The notes: generated by a model not told the origin, from the sequence alone. A stretch of 64,000 nucleotides of DNA from Chrysomallon squamiferum (GCA_012295275.1 CM022679.1:29344664-29408663), one strand, 5' to 3'; counted from the first letter of the stretch, positions 1 to 12,839 are shown. A program made the numbers and translations.

Positions 1-352
1 ACCTTGTTACATTAATGGAGGGAAAAAAATAAAATAAAAATCAATTTGATTTTTGGGTATGATCATTTTTCAAAACTGGATGCTTGTGAGGTGCGTTTAT
101 CATATCGTCAGTTGCTGTATGTTGAAGAGAGCTGTAAATTCCAGTACTAAATATCCAGTACATCATTTTCATTTAATCTGTTTTGGGGGGTTTTTTTGGG
201 GCAAAAATCGAAATATATTTGATTAATTTTATTTCAATCGTACCATTATGAGTTAAAGTTGAAAGATATAAAATACATAAATATATGGTATGCATTTTCA
301 TTTTGTCTGTTTTGCTGGGGTTTTTTTAATACATATATGTTGTGGTTTGTAG

Positions 353-463
353 GTGTGTTCAGGTAAAGTGGATGTTCACACAATACATGGAGATCATGAA
401 AGTTTCATTCTGGGTGAAGGAGCTAAGGAGATTGCAGCTATTGTCACTAAACAGCTGAACTGA
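353..463 (+). CDS. FASN: Last exon of a fatty acid synthase-type protein (thioesterase C-terminus)
   Basis: A 36-codon terminal exon follows a TTTGTAG acceptor and ends in TGA at 461-463. The peptide reads VCSGKVDVHTIHGDH and continues to the stop. It matches the end of the animal type I fatty acid synthase thioesterase domain, where the GDH histidine belongs to the Ser-Asp-His triad that releases the fatty acid from the acyl carrier protein. All upstream exons lie outside the window, so it cannot be told from a FAS-like polyketide synthase that kept a thioesterase. The phase at the acceptor (0) is inferred from the family match. Confidence 0.75.
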   Translation: MCSGKVDVHTIHGDHESFILGEGAKEIAAIVTKQLN

Positions 464-767
464 GTTTGAACATCAGTATTTCTAATGTCGGCAATGATAT
501 CAAAAAGAAAACTGAAACTAAAATCTTCAGACTTGAGAAACTTGTACGTGAAATTTAACGAAATTTGTTTTTCTGTTTGCACTCACCGAGGTATCAATCA
601 TGCTACTCTTGATTTTGATGCTAATGTAAATACAATTTTTTTCTTTCGCTAATGTTATTGTATTTGATATGTTCTTGTGTAATGGTTATTTCTTTACTTT
701 TATTAATTTTAAATTTTTGTTACTATTAATTGGTTTTTGTTTTGTTATTTTGTCCTCATTAAGTAAG

Positions 768-773
768 AATAAA
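768..773 (+). terminator. Polyadenylation signal of the FAS-type gene
   Basis: AATAAA about 305 bases after the stop codon, in AT-rich 3' UTR sequence. It is the first canonical signal downstream of the gene. Confidence 0.55.
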
Positions 774-3700
774 GTTGCTTTGTAACAGAAGGTGTACACT
801 GAAATTACAGTAGATGGTAACTTACTTACATTACTTTTTAATAATACTCTATACAGTTCAATACTTTAATATTAATGATTAGAACAATATTTTACATATT
901 TATATGGTATTATTTTTCCCACCTTATACAAAAATAAAATATTTAACAGGTCCTTCTATATTCCATTTACTTCAACATCAAAAGTTATTTTGACGTTTCA
1001 TTGGTTTGAATAGTTATCTTGTTTGTTCCTTTGTATTATTTGAGCATGTTCTTTGTTTTGTTTTGTTTATGCTTTTTATTTTGTTGTTTTGTTTAATATA
1101 GAAATCTGACACATTCTCTTTTTAATATACAGAGATATTAATCCACATAATGATATATTTTTCTGACATTTTACTTCAGTGTCAAATCGGGCAGTTTGCG
1201 TAATAACCACTGTGATAGTTAACTAACACGAAATGACATTCCATAACTGAATTTGCAGTACAAGCATCTTATTTCTATACTTAGCACAACACAAACTGAT
1301 CTGTTTATCTTTCTAATATATTTTAAGGTGCAATACTCTTTTGTGTCTCTTTAGTTTTTGCTTCATTAAATCATTTTTGTTTGATTACCCATGACAGTTA
1401 CTAGTGCTGCTTTTATTATTTTCTGTCAAATAACAATGATACAAGCTACTGATCACAGTATGCATGCAATATATATATATATAAATTTTTAAAAACTAAA
1501 AACAAATAACTATATCCAGCGCACACAGCATTTACTAAAACTGTTAAATATATATATATATATATATATAGCATAAAATAAAATGGTAACCAACGCACAC
1601 TAATAATTTATTAGTTTACAAAAATACTTTACTCTCAAAGTTCAAAAATAATCATAATACTAAAAGTGCATTTAATTTTATATTAATTTAATGGGGTTTT
1701 TTGGTTTTTGATTACTTTATTTTTCCAGAATAATTTACTTACCATGTTTCAGATATTTTGTGCTGAAAGTGATACGATACCAGTGAATTGTGTTTGTAAC
1801 ATACAAGAATTTACCCAGTGAAAATAATTAGTTTATGTTACTGTTAATCTTTTTGTTATAGATTTATCTTTTTACATTGATAATATTTTGTGTTGTGTTT
1901 TGTTGTGGTATTGTAATATTTTTTTTCTTTTCAAAGAGGATAAATATATATAAATTCTGTTTTGAAAAAGCTTCATGTCAAATAGCTGACCAAACAAAGA
2001 CCAGACTAATTTTAAAATAACTAAAATTCTGCTTATGAAAGTTTGATTCATTTTTATAAATTTGAAGTAATTAATGATGCAAAAACTTTATCAAAAGTTT
2101 AAATTATTTGAACTGAATAAAAAGATTATATATTTTAAAAGGTATACTGTCAATTTTTACAATTAATAGATTTGTAGATCTTCCTCTGTTGTGAATTTGT
2201 TAAATGTTGTTTGGAAAAAAAAAAAAAAAATTAAAAAAAAAAAAAAATTGCTCTTTGTTCTATATTTAGTTTAAAACATGAATATATACTTGTGAATATT
2301 TAGCCTTATGAACAATATCTCTTGTCACTGAGACGAGGTACAGTGCCAAGATACCAGAAATTTTACTGTAATGAAGGCATCAAACCACAAAGATGAAAAT
2401 AATATTAGGAAACGGTTCCTTAATTTCAGACAAGGAAAGCTATACCATTCTCATAGTAGCTGCACATACCAAGATGGTGGGATTTAAATATAAAGTGAAA
2501 AATGACCAATATGAATTAGAGTAAAATATACCCAAGTACCTGATATTTATTTATTAAAATTATTATTATTATTTTTTTTTTTTTTTTTTTTGACTAAAAC
2601 AAAATATTTTAACAGATTTCTATGGAAAAAAATGAACAAATTAAATCGAAATAAGTGTAGATGCTAGATTGAGCACCATACTTTTATCTTCGCGCTCAGA
2701 TTTGGGATGATGGGGATAGCATGTAAAAATGTGAAATTGTATTATCCTTGCCCAGTAGCATTCTGTATAGGTCAGTATTTCACACTTGTTTTTCCTATGG
2801 CCAAGATATTAAAATAATAATAAATAGTTCAAATTCCACTTTCATCTGCACACACTATGGATTTTGGTACACTCTCCTAGCTTGGCTAATAAGATTGGTT
2901 AACATCAAAACATTTCATAATCATAGCTACCCTGTGATAAACACAAGCATCATCTACACAAACTATTCTTGTGTTATTTCTTTCAGGTAAGTCTGTCAAA
3001 TATTGTTTTTAAATAATTACATATTCAGAATGTGTTATATATAAAGTATTAATGTCCTATTTCTTTTAGTTAAATCTAGATCCATATTGCTCCATATAAG
3101 ATGATGATGATGATAATAAATGAAGAAAATAACCGAGATTAAACACGCTTGGGGCACGACTGATAAATTTCTTTAATATACAATAACAAAATATCAGTAT
3201 GTTCACAGGAAGGAAATTTTATTTCTAAATAGAACATCTGTGGAAGTTATAGAAAACATAAGGAATGTACTGAAGACGACAGCAAGTATCAAACTAAAAA
3301 CGCACAAGAAAACGTTAATCTATATCTTTTGTTCACCTGAAAACTGACTAAATGATTGAGCAAACAATAATAGGCACGAAAAAAATGTTTTTGAATTTTA
3401 CATTTTACACACACATATATATATATATTCGGAATTCGAAACATAAGACGTGGGTTTTAGTGCGGCAGGGAGCGGTAATTTTATGTGGCTTAATTAAAAA
3501 ACAAAAATAAAAAATTCTTTATTTCATACATTTCCTCCATAAACACCAACCCACACATTTCAGAAAAAGCCCGGTCAATCAAATTCGTCTTCATAGTGAT
3601 AACAAAGAGAGAAAATATTTTTTTCTTATAAAAAGTGACAGTATATCGTACTAAATGTTGTCAACCTTTCAAACGAAACAGAATGTTTCGGCCTTGGAGT

Positions 3701-3785
3701 ATCGATTTGATCACCGGCTTCGCACATGCGTACATATTTTGTCATCTGCTTCATTTCCGTCAACACATCACAACAGACTGCGAAA
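774..3785. other. Intergenic DNA between the FAS-type gene and PICK1
   Basis: AT-rich sequence with short homopolymers and small TA microsatellites (about 1470, 1548 and 3416). Reading frames here are short and have neither codon character nor convincing splice context. A CG-containing stretch just before 3786 probably holds the PICK1 promoter; GCACATGCGTAC at about 3722 resembles a weak NRF1 site. No RNA gene was recognised. Confidence 0.5.
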
Positions 3786-4990
3786 ATGGAATATGAAATG
3801 GAAGAAGATAAATTGTGAGTATATACATATATATATATATATATCGATTCACTGTATATCTGGATGTGGAAAATATCTGCTATATAAAAATTGATGTATT
3901 TGTTTTTTCTGATTTGTTTATTGAAATCCAAATTGAAATGTCTGACATGATGATAAAGATCATGATGGCGACTTTTCCTTCTTTCAGTGATCAATATACG
4001 GTAAAACTGATAGAAATCGATTTAATATATTTGGCCAGTACTAGTAATAGTTTCGTTGAAGTGTTTAGAATACAGAGAAATGTATGTACATATACTTTCG
4101 TTTCGTTTGTGACTAACATATTCCGGAAGTACAGAAGAATGCATATTCAACAATTCGTCAGATGTTACATTAATTCATTGAAACGAATCACCGAAGTACG
4201 TACAGTTTATAGTGCATTATCACGTGATTATTACAGCTGTGACATTTCAAGCTTGCCTACGTGTCTCCGAGAGTTACAATTAGCTTACTAATATTTGTAT
4301 TATCTTAAATGTTACTGTTCAAACAAATTTCAACCAAATTCACACTTGTGGCTTTGCATTGTACTCGTAAGTTACTTTGTGGAGTGTTTGGTGGATATAA
4401 AATATAAACTGATTTGAGTGTGTATGTGTACAACAGCTCATGAGTGGTAGTGATTCAGATTTGGATCCATACGAGTACGCATTACTGCCCACAATGGATC
4501 CAGATGAATTGTTTTCAGATCATAACAAACATGTCTTGCTACCATGGGAGGACCCAATGTAAGTAATGTGACTTTCCTTGGGTAGGTTGAGCATGACATA
4601 TTATAATACTGTCAAACTGTCAATACACTGACACGGAAATACAGTTTACCATGAAATGAATTATAGTTGACCTGGAAGATATTTTATTTATTTATTTTTA
4701 AATTTGGTTGAGTCATGGTTTTTACTGCAACCAGACAAAAACAAATGACAAAAAGAAAAGTGAAAAAGCAATTCATGCATGGACATGAAATGAATTATAT
4801 TTGCAGTGGCAAAAATCTTCCTCTTATTTTTTTATTATTTTTTTTTAAGATTCTGTTGAATCATGGCTTTCATTGCTTTCATGTTTAATTTTGTAATTTT
4901 TTTATTATTATTTTTTTGATGTTTTGATTATTAAGTAAAAAAATAAATTTTTATTATTTTATTTTATTTTTAAATTTGTTAATTTGCTGC

Positions 4991-5057
<67 letters not shown>

Positions 5058-8000
5058 AGGGGGATGACAGTGACATCAGGCAGTGTCACCCTGAAGAAGG
5101 ACTCGCAGAATCTGATTGGAATCAGTATTGGGGGTGGTGCACCTCTCTGCCCCTGTCTGTATGTTGTACAGGTGTTTGACAACACCCCAGCAGCTAAGGA
5201 GGGGTCACTGGCCGCTGGTGATGAAATTGTCGGGGTTAATGGACAGTCAGTGAAAGGCAGAACAAAAGTAGAGGTGGCACGATTTATTCAGGCAGTCAAG
5301 GTAACAGAAATAACAAAATTGTATTCACTAAATAACGCTGTAAATTTGATTTACATCTTTGTTTAATAATTCTGATAGACTTATTTCTGATTTTCTTCAA
5401 AATATGCTTCAAATGGACATTTAAGTAAATAATTTTAAAAAAAACCAACAAAAAACCCCCAAAGAAACCAACCTTTTATTTTATTTATTTATTCTTTTTT
5501 CTTAAATTCTTTTAGAAAGTGAAAGGAATATTACATTATTTGTTTGTGTCATCATCATCAGTGTAATATTTATAAAAATATATGCTGTCTTAATAAGTAT
5601 GTTCTGTGATTTTTAAGAGATTGTAACTTGATATTTTCAGGTTGAGGTAACTATTAATTACAACAAGCTTCATGCAGATCCTAAACAAGGAAAAAGTTTA
5701 GACATAGGTATGACAGCCTTTTATTTCTGGCAGTAATTATAATTACATATTATCTGACAGGTTAATGTTTCAGTTTCTGTCAGGTTCTGTCTGTTTTTCA
5801 AGGCTCAATAAAACATTAAATAACAAACAATATCTGATTTATTTAGTTGTTAATAATAGTCATCATTCTTCTCCATGACCTCTTTCCATTTGTCATTGAG
5901 CTTTAACACATTTCGTATACTTCTCCAGTTATTTATTTTTGTTGTTTTTTCAAACTTTTTTATTTCAGTTAATAGAAATTAAAAAAAATTTGTGACAAAC
6001 TAAAACAAATATGGAACAGAGTATTTCCTCAGCATGTTTGCACATTTCTTCTTCTTTTTTAATTTTTTATTTGTCATGGGAAAATGAAAATTTGTGTTTA
6101 ATTAACAGGTAGTAAATAAATACTCATATATTCAAATGTACACATACATACACAAAACACGCACACACACATACACACACATACATATTTCTACCTACCT
6201 AATTATATATATGTGCAAATTATGTTTTAATCTTTCTCTTTTTCTTCAACTTCCCCTCTCAAGCACAGTAGTCAGTTTTGATTGTTGTTTCAGTTCTGAA
6301 GAAAGTCAAACACAGAGTGGTGGAGTCAATGAGTTCAAACACTGCTGATGCTCTGGGTTTAAGTCGAGCCATTCTCTGTAACGGTGAGTGCTGTTACACA
6401 CAGTAACCAGTGTTACATGTTTATTTTTATCAGCGCTTCGTAGTCACATATTTATCTGGTTATTTCTACACTTCATAAAATCACATCACAAGCCATAAAT
6501 TGATTAATTGGGTGTCATATTTTATTACTGGATATGTTGTATTTCTGGAAATATTATTAAAGTGTTTTTTTAATTATTGTATGCCTTACTTGTTACACTG
6601 ATCACAGTCATGAACATTTTGTGGAAGAAAATAAAAAAGACAAACAGAACAAAGGTATACTTTGAAACAACTCGGGATAATCATAATGTCTTCAAAAAGA
6701 AAATAGAAGAGTGTTAATGAACTGGTTTAAGTTGTTTATGCTTCAAGTCAGCTTTCTGGCAAAGAAGTGTAATGTATTTAAGTCTAAAAAATTTCAAGAA
6801 GAGTAAGTATACAAAAATGTATCTAACCCTAGTTGGCAAAGAAAAACAAATGCACAAAAATGTAATTAAGGTTTCTGTTTGCAGTAGTGCAGTTTGTTTA
6901 TTTTTAACTACTGTAGATGGTTGTATTTTTTGTATATTTTTAACTGTTGTAGATGGTCGTATAGTTTGTATATTTTTAACTGTTGTAGATGGTTGTGTAT
7001 TTTTAACTACTGTAGATGGTTTTATAGTTTGTTTATTTTTAACTACTGTAGATGGTTGTATAGTTTGAATATTTTTAACTGTTGTAAATGGTTGTATAGT
7101 TTGTTTATTTTTAACTGTTGTAGATGGTTGTATAGTTTGTTTATTTTTAACTACTGTAGATGGTTGTATAGTTTGTTTATTTTTAACTACTGTAGATGGT
7201 TGTATAGTTTGAATATTTTTGACTGTTGTAAATGGTTGTATAGTTTGTTTATTTTTAACTCTTGTAGATGGTTGTATAGTTTGTTTATTTTTAACTCTTG
7301 TAGATGGTTGTATGGTTTGTGTATTTTTAACTACTGTAGATGGTTGTATAGTTTGTTTATTTTTAACTCTTGTAGATGGTTGTATAGTTTGTTTATTTTT
7401 AACTACTGTAGATGGTTGTATAGTTTGTTTAATTTTAACTGTTGTAAATGGTTGTATCGTTTGTTTATTTTTAACTGTTGTAAATGGTTGTATAGTTTGT
7501 TTATTTTTAACTCTTGTAGATGGTTGTATGGTTTGTATGGTTTTGTTTTTGTTTTTTTAACTGTTGTAAATGGTTGTATAGTTTGTTTATTTTTTAACTA
7601 CTGTAAATGGTTGTATAGTTTGTTTATTTTTAACTACTGTAAATGGTTGTATGGTTTGTTTATTTTTAACTACTGTAAATGGTTGTATAGTTTGTTTATT
7701 TTTAACTACTGTAGATGGTTGTATAGTTTGTTTATTTTTAACTACTGTAAATGGTTGTATGGTTTGTTTATTTTTAACTACTGTAAATGGTTGTATAGTT
7801 TGTTTATTTTTAACTACTGTAAATGGTTGTATAGTTTGTTTATTTTTAACTACTGTAGATGGTTGTATGGTTTGTTTATTTTTAACTACTGTAAATGGTT
7901 GTATAGTTTGTTTATTTTTAACTACTGTAAATGGTTGTATAGTTTGTTTATTTTTAACTACTGTAGATGGTTGTATAGTTTGTTTATTTTTAACTACTGT

Positions 8001-9923
8001 AGATGGTTGTATAGTTTGTTTATTTTTAACTACTGTAAATGGTTGTATAGTTTGAATATTTTTAACTACTGTAAATGGTTGTATAGTTTGTTTATTTTTA
8101 ACTCTTGTAAATGGTTGTATAGTTTGTTTATTTTTAACTACTGTAAATGGTTGTATGGTTTGTTTATTTTTAACTACTGTAAATGGTTGTATGGTTTGTT
8201 TATTTTTAACTACTGTAAATGGTTGTATAGTTTGTTTATTTTTAACTACTGTAAATGGTTGTATAGTTTGTTTATTTTTAACTACTGTAGATGGTTGTAT
8301 AGTTTGTTTATTTTTAACTACTGTAAATGGTTGTATAGTTTGAATATTTTTAACTACTGTAAATGGTTGTATGGTTTGTTTATTTTTAACTACTGTAAAT
8401 GGTTGTATAGTTTGTTTATTTTTAACTACTGTAGATGGTTGTATAGTTTGTGTATTTTTAACTGTTGTAAATGGTTGTATAGTTTGTGTATTTTTAACTG
8501 TCGTAGATGGTTGTATAGTTTGTTTATTTTTAACTCTTGTAGATGGTTGTATAGTTTGTTTATTTTTAACTACTGTAGATGGTTGTATAGTTTGTTTATT
8601 TTTAACTACTGTAGATGGTTGTATAGTTTGTGTATTTTTAACTCTTGTAGATGGTTTGGTTAAGAAGCTGGAAGAACTGGAGAGGTGTGGAGAGATGTAT
8701 CAGGGAATGATTCTGAACACTCGAAAACTGCTTAAAGCTAATTTTGATCTGTCGCAGTCACATAAAGGTAATACATGTACTTTCTGTTACATTATTATTT
8801 ATCACAGCAGAAGAAACAGTGTGTTTCGTGAACTGTAATCTGTTCACTGTTCATTGTGATGGGTGGAATATACTTTTAAAAGAAAAGGTTAAATTAAAAA
8901 ACAAATATTAAGATAAAACATAATTGTGTTTTTGTAGCATTATGTATGTTATGTAACTCTGATTTTTAAAAAATATTTTGTGTTTTTAAACAGTTGATTT
9001 TTGTGATATTTATTTTATTTTTATTTTTTGTGGTAACTTTTATATAATACAAGGATGACTAACATAATAAGATACCACAGTATTTAATTTTTGGACTAAA
9101 CTTACAAAAAGATACAAATTTTAACAATTTAAAAAAAAAAAAGAACCCTTTGAACCTAGACTGTTAATAATTTCCACCAAAACTTAAAAACATTCACACT
9201 CTCGTGTTTTAACTAATAATGCCATGTTCATTATGTGTTCAGCTAATCAGTTTGTGATCCAAAAATGGATATTGAAAATTTCCTCCAGTTTGCCTGGGTA
9301 ACTGTGTATATGAGAATATAGTTTTATAGTTTTATCAGTGATGTTTTTCTAAATGGTGCTAACTGTTTGCAGCGTTTGGTGAGGTGTTTTCTGGGATTGG
9401 AGTGAGAGAACCTCAGCCTGCTGCCAGTGAAGCGTTCTCCATGTTTGGAGAGGCACACAGAAACATGGAGAAGTTTGCTATCAAAATGCTGAAAACTGTC
9501 AAACCTGTGAGTTCTGTCATCTGACATGTTGTAAAGCATTTAATTAGTGCTTTCAGTGTACATACAAAATATTTAACACAGCCATGTGACGTTTTTGTAT
9601 ATACTTGAAAAAAGCAAAAAAAAACAACAGTGAAATGTTTAGATATAATTTGGTTAAAGTAAATGTTACAAAACATAAAGCTTTACTAAGCTTTTGCTTG
9701 TCGTTGTTAATGCTATGCACACAAGAGATAAGAATTATTATGACAAAGTTGCACAGTCAGTTTGTTTTGAGTTCTGAGGTTTTTTTCACCTTTTTTAACA
9801 AGACTTATTCAGTTAACTGGCTAACATTTTCTAACAACTTTTCAAATAAAAGAATCATTCTGAAATATGATGAATATATTTTGACTGTGCTGTCACAGGT
9901 GCATTTAAATAATAATAATAAAA

Positions 9924-9963
<40 letters not shown>

Positions 9964-12839
9964 TAATAATAATAATAATATGAATTTCTTTAAAAATGTA
10001 TTTAATCTGTTCATTTACATTGTTATCCTTAAACATTTTACTGTTTACCTTTAATAATAAAAAGTAATAGTGTGGATGTATTCTTCATACTTCCAAGTTG
10101 TGTTTTATTTATTTATTTATTTATTTATTTATTTGTTTGTTTGTTTTGATATCCAGTCTTAAACAACAAGTATTAACAAAAGAATAGTTTAAAAATATCT
10201 CAACAGTGCAGTTGTTCAGTAATCTTGATGTCATCACCAGCAGAGAATACTGATTTATCTTCTAGCTGTTGGTGTTTAAAAAAAACACCCCCAAAACCCC
10301 CAGCTATTACCCTGCCAGACTGTTGTGTGATACATATATAACTCCAGATGTACAGCCTATGTGTGTCTAGTATGTTCTTACATCATGATCCTAGATGCAA
10401 AGTGCTAAAATGGCAACATTTGTATCTTTTCTAACAGCATTGCTTTTCTGTCCTACTGTGTTATGAGCTGTGGCAGTTCACTCAAACAATAAAATACTAA
10501 TTTGGAAGTGTAAAGAATTTTATCAGACCATTTATCCATACAGTTATACTGTAACAGTTACAGAGAATATAAATAATTTTATTAGACCATTTGTCCATAC
10601 AGATTTACATTGACATAGTTGAGTATGATTGTTTATTGAACTTGTTATTTCTTACAGATGATCAGTGATTTGAACACTTTCCTGCACAAAGCAGTTCCAG
10701 ATACCAGACTTACCATTAAGAAATATCTAGATGCAAAATTTGAGTATCTTGTAAGTTTTTCCTTATTTAATTTATAATTTCCTGATTTTTTTTTTTTTTT
10801 TAAATATTAATTTATGTCCCTGTAAGAAAAGTTATAACATTCAGAAAACAAAAACTGTAAAAAATTAATTCTTTATCACTGATCTGTAACCTGTCCTCGA
10901 TGTAAATCTGCTATTTGCTGCTGCTATTTTTCATTATAACAGACTGGAATATCCTATTCTAACCAGAGTCTCTTGATAGTTACATAGTATAGTTACATAG
11001 AAGATGCCTGTAAAATGTCTTTTGTGGATTGTCTTTAATATAATCATCCTTACACAAAATAAAAAAGTAATATGGGAGTGTACAGGGTGTTTGTTAAGTA
11101 TCAGTGTGTCTTATTTCGCTGTTGTTACAGTCGTACTGTCTCAAAGTGAAGGAGATGGATGATGAGGAATACAGCTATGCAGCTCTGCAAGAACCTCTGT
11201 ATAGAGTGGAGACTGGAAACTATGAATACAGGTGAGAAATTGACTTTAGCGCAGGTGAGAATAAACTTCAGCAGAGGTGAGAAAAATAATATTAATATAG
11301 GTAAAAATAAATTCAGCAGAGATGGAAAATAGAGGTAAAACTAAATTTGAATAGAAATAAACTTTGACAGGCTTCATACACAACATCACAGTCTCTGTTC
11401 TCCTCAGCCTGTCCATAGAGTTCTTTCCCTTGTCAGCCATGTTTTTCCGAGCTTTCATTTAACTAAACACATCAGAAAGTTTGAAGTTTTATAATATGCA
11501 ATAGTGACAATATTACTTCTAGTTAAATGTGTAGATAAATGTCATTCATTCTAGACTGACAAATATTACTATTAGCTAAATGTGTAGATAAATTTCATTT
11601 ATTCTAGACTGATAAATATTACTATTAGTTAAATGTGTAGATAAATGTCGTTAATTCTAGACTGATAAATATTAGTTAAATGTTTAGATAAATGTCATTA
11701 ATTCTAGACTGATAATTATAACTATTAGTTAAATGTGTAGATAAATGTCATTCATTCTAGACTAATAAATATTACTATTAGTTAAATGTGTAGATAAATG
11801 TCATTCATTCTAGACTGATACTGCGTTGTCGTCAGGAAGCAAGGTCAAGGTTTGCCAAGATGAGATCAGATGTATTGGTTAAAATGGAACTACTAGATCA
11901 GAAACATGGTAGGTTTTGTTACTTATTTATTTATTTAAGATTCAAAAATACGTTTTAAAGTTCAGATCATATCTACAATAAAAGTTTTAAAAAATAATGT
12001 GAAAAATTAATTACTGATTAAAGCAGTCCTTTCATGCTTAAAAAACAGCTGTTTGGGAATTTACTTGAAATCATTTTTATAATAAAATTACTTACTTCAT
12101 GTTTTGACAATAAAGAAGTTATGAAGTAAAAAACAAAAATAATAGTAAATAATAATAATAATAACATTAAAGCCAATTTGCATAAGTATATTATTTGTAT
12201 TAGATGTTTAGATTCAAATAAAACAGATATAAATTCCTCCTCATTTACTGCAATTGTTTCATACTTTACACCTTAAAATGTTATTTTTAATCTACCAGTT
12301 TAGTAATATATAAAAAAAAAAATATTTTTCGTTTGATTTTAAAATATGTGAAGAAACTATTAAGAATAAATTATAAATTCAAATGAATAAAATTACTGAT
12401 TTAAATAAATGTTTTAAAAATATTTCATTCTAGACACACTAATTTAAATTTAAACAAGTATTTTAACAATCTGATATTGTTGTGTTTGTGATGAGTCTTT
12501 TTTTAAATATTTCTTTTAACATTTATATTAATATCTTAAAACATCAAATTTTTATTTTTTATTTTTTTTAACCCAGTACAAGACATAGTGTTCCAGTTAC
12601 AGAAGTTTGTCACTGCGATGGCCAAATACCACAATGACTGCCATGCTGTTATGAAGGAAGCCGTGGTCTTCCCTATAGAGGTCGATCTGTCACGGGGAAC
12701 ATTTACATACGACACCCAAAATCAGTTTAACGATGGAGAGGAGGATGAGGAGGATGACGATGATGGTGGCGAAGCAGAGCATGATGTAGCTCCTCTTGAC
12801 ATGTCTCCAGACACTGAAAACCTGATTAGCACTGACTGA
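3786..12839 (+). CDS. PICK1: PICK1, PDZ-BAR scaffold protein (10 coding exons)
   Basis: Exons: 3786-3814, 5060-5300, 5641-5707, 6294-6383, 8651-8767, 9373-9506, 10658-10750, 11131-11231, 11814-11908, 12577-12839. All have GT-AG borders and matching phases, giving 1230 nt and 409 aa (human protein about 415). The N-terminus MEYEMEEDKLG matches the vertebrate start. The PDZ domain (about residues 13-95) has the LIGISIGGG carboxylate loop and the conserved CPC motif. The BAR domain (about 135-350) includes the VREPQPAASEAF, PDTRLTIKKYL and LKVKEMDDEEYS stretches. The C-terminus is acidic. PICK1 dimers bind C-terminal PDZ ligands (kinase C alpha, AMPA receptors) and curved membranes during trafficking. 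Introns 4 and 8 carry tandem repeats copied from their own acceptors. Confidence 0.95.
3815..5059 (+). other. PICK1: PICK1 intron 1
   Basis: An AT-rich intron holding the candidate alternative first exon (4440-4558). It ends in a (TTA)n microsatellite at about 4990-5055 that runs into the exon 2 acceptor TTAACAG and acts as its pyrimidine-poor lead-in. An open frame of about 158 codons at 3815-4291 begins in a TA microsatellite and shows no family likeness. Confidence 0.5.
4440..4558 (+). CDS. PICK1: Candidate alternative first exon of PICK1 (acidic N-terminal extension)
   Basis: An ATG opens 39 codons and ends in AT before a consensus donor (GTAAGTAA). This is the same phase as the conserved first exon, so it joins exon 2 (5060) in frame as ...EDP-M-G-M. 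The peptide is rich in D, E and S and looks coding (DLDPYEYALLPTMDPDELF). A TATA-like TATAAAATATAAA lies near 4395. Splicing it after the conserved first exon through the CAACAG at 4431-4436 would give an immediate stop, so it can only work as an alternative first exon. No homologue is recognised. Confidence 0.4.
6895..8650 (+). repeat. 36-bp minisatellite copied from the PICK1 exon 5 splice acceptor
   Basis: About 48 head-to-tail copies of a 36-bp unit fill the end of PICK1 intron 4 and stop exactly at exon 5. Each unit contains TTTTTAACTACTGTAG followed by ATGGTT, which is the genuine acceptor (TTTTTAACTCTTGTAG at 8635-8650) plus the first six exon bases. Roughly half the copies read TGTAAATGG, which destroys that AG; the other half, including the last five, keep TGTAGATGG. 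The unit is a multiple of three, so two forward frames stay open for long stretches. Early units are irregular, with one 24-bp unit near 6990 and an insertion near 7535. Confidence 0.95.
9905..9982 (+). repeat. (AAT)n microsatellite in PICK1 intron 6
   Basis: About 25 AAT triplets with a few interruptions. No other structure was seen in this intron apart from a short TTTA run at about 10106-10135. Confidence 0.9.
11520..11813 (+). repeat. 53-bp tandem repeat copied from the PICK1 exon 9 splice acceptor
   Basis: CTAG followed by ACTGAT or a close variant ends at 11554, 11607, 11660, 11707, 11760 and finally 11813, the real acceptor. Spacing is 53 bp except for one 47-bp unit. Each copy therefore contains the acceptor (CATTCTAG or TAATTCTAG) and up to the first seven bases of exon 9 (ACTGATA), followed by TTACTATTAGTTAAATGTG. 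The unit is not a multiple of three and contains stops. Confidence 0.93.

Noticed and set aside
3815-4291. A 158-codon plus frame in PICK1 intron 1
   Set aside because: It begins in a TA microsatellite, has no family likeness and lies between two well-supported PICK1 exons.
6894-8663. A 589-codon plus-strand frame of 12-residue repeats
   Set aside because: It is the 36-bp minisatellite of PICK1 intron 4 read in a frame that runs into exon 5 out of phase and stops. The splice-compatible frame is reported instead as a finding.
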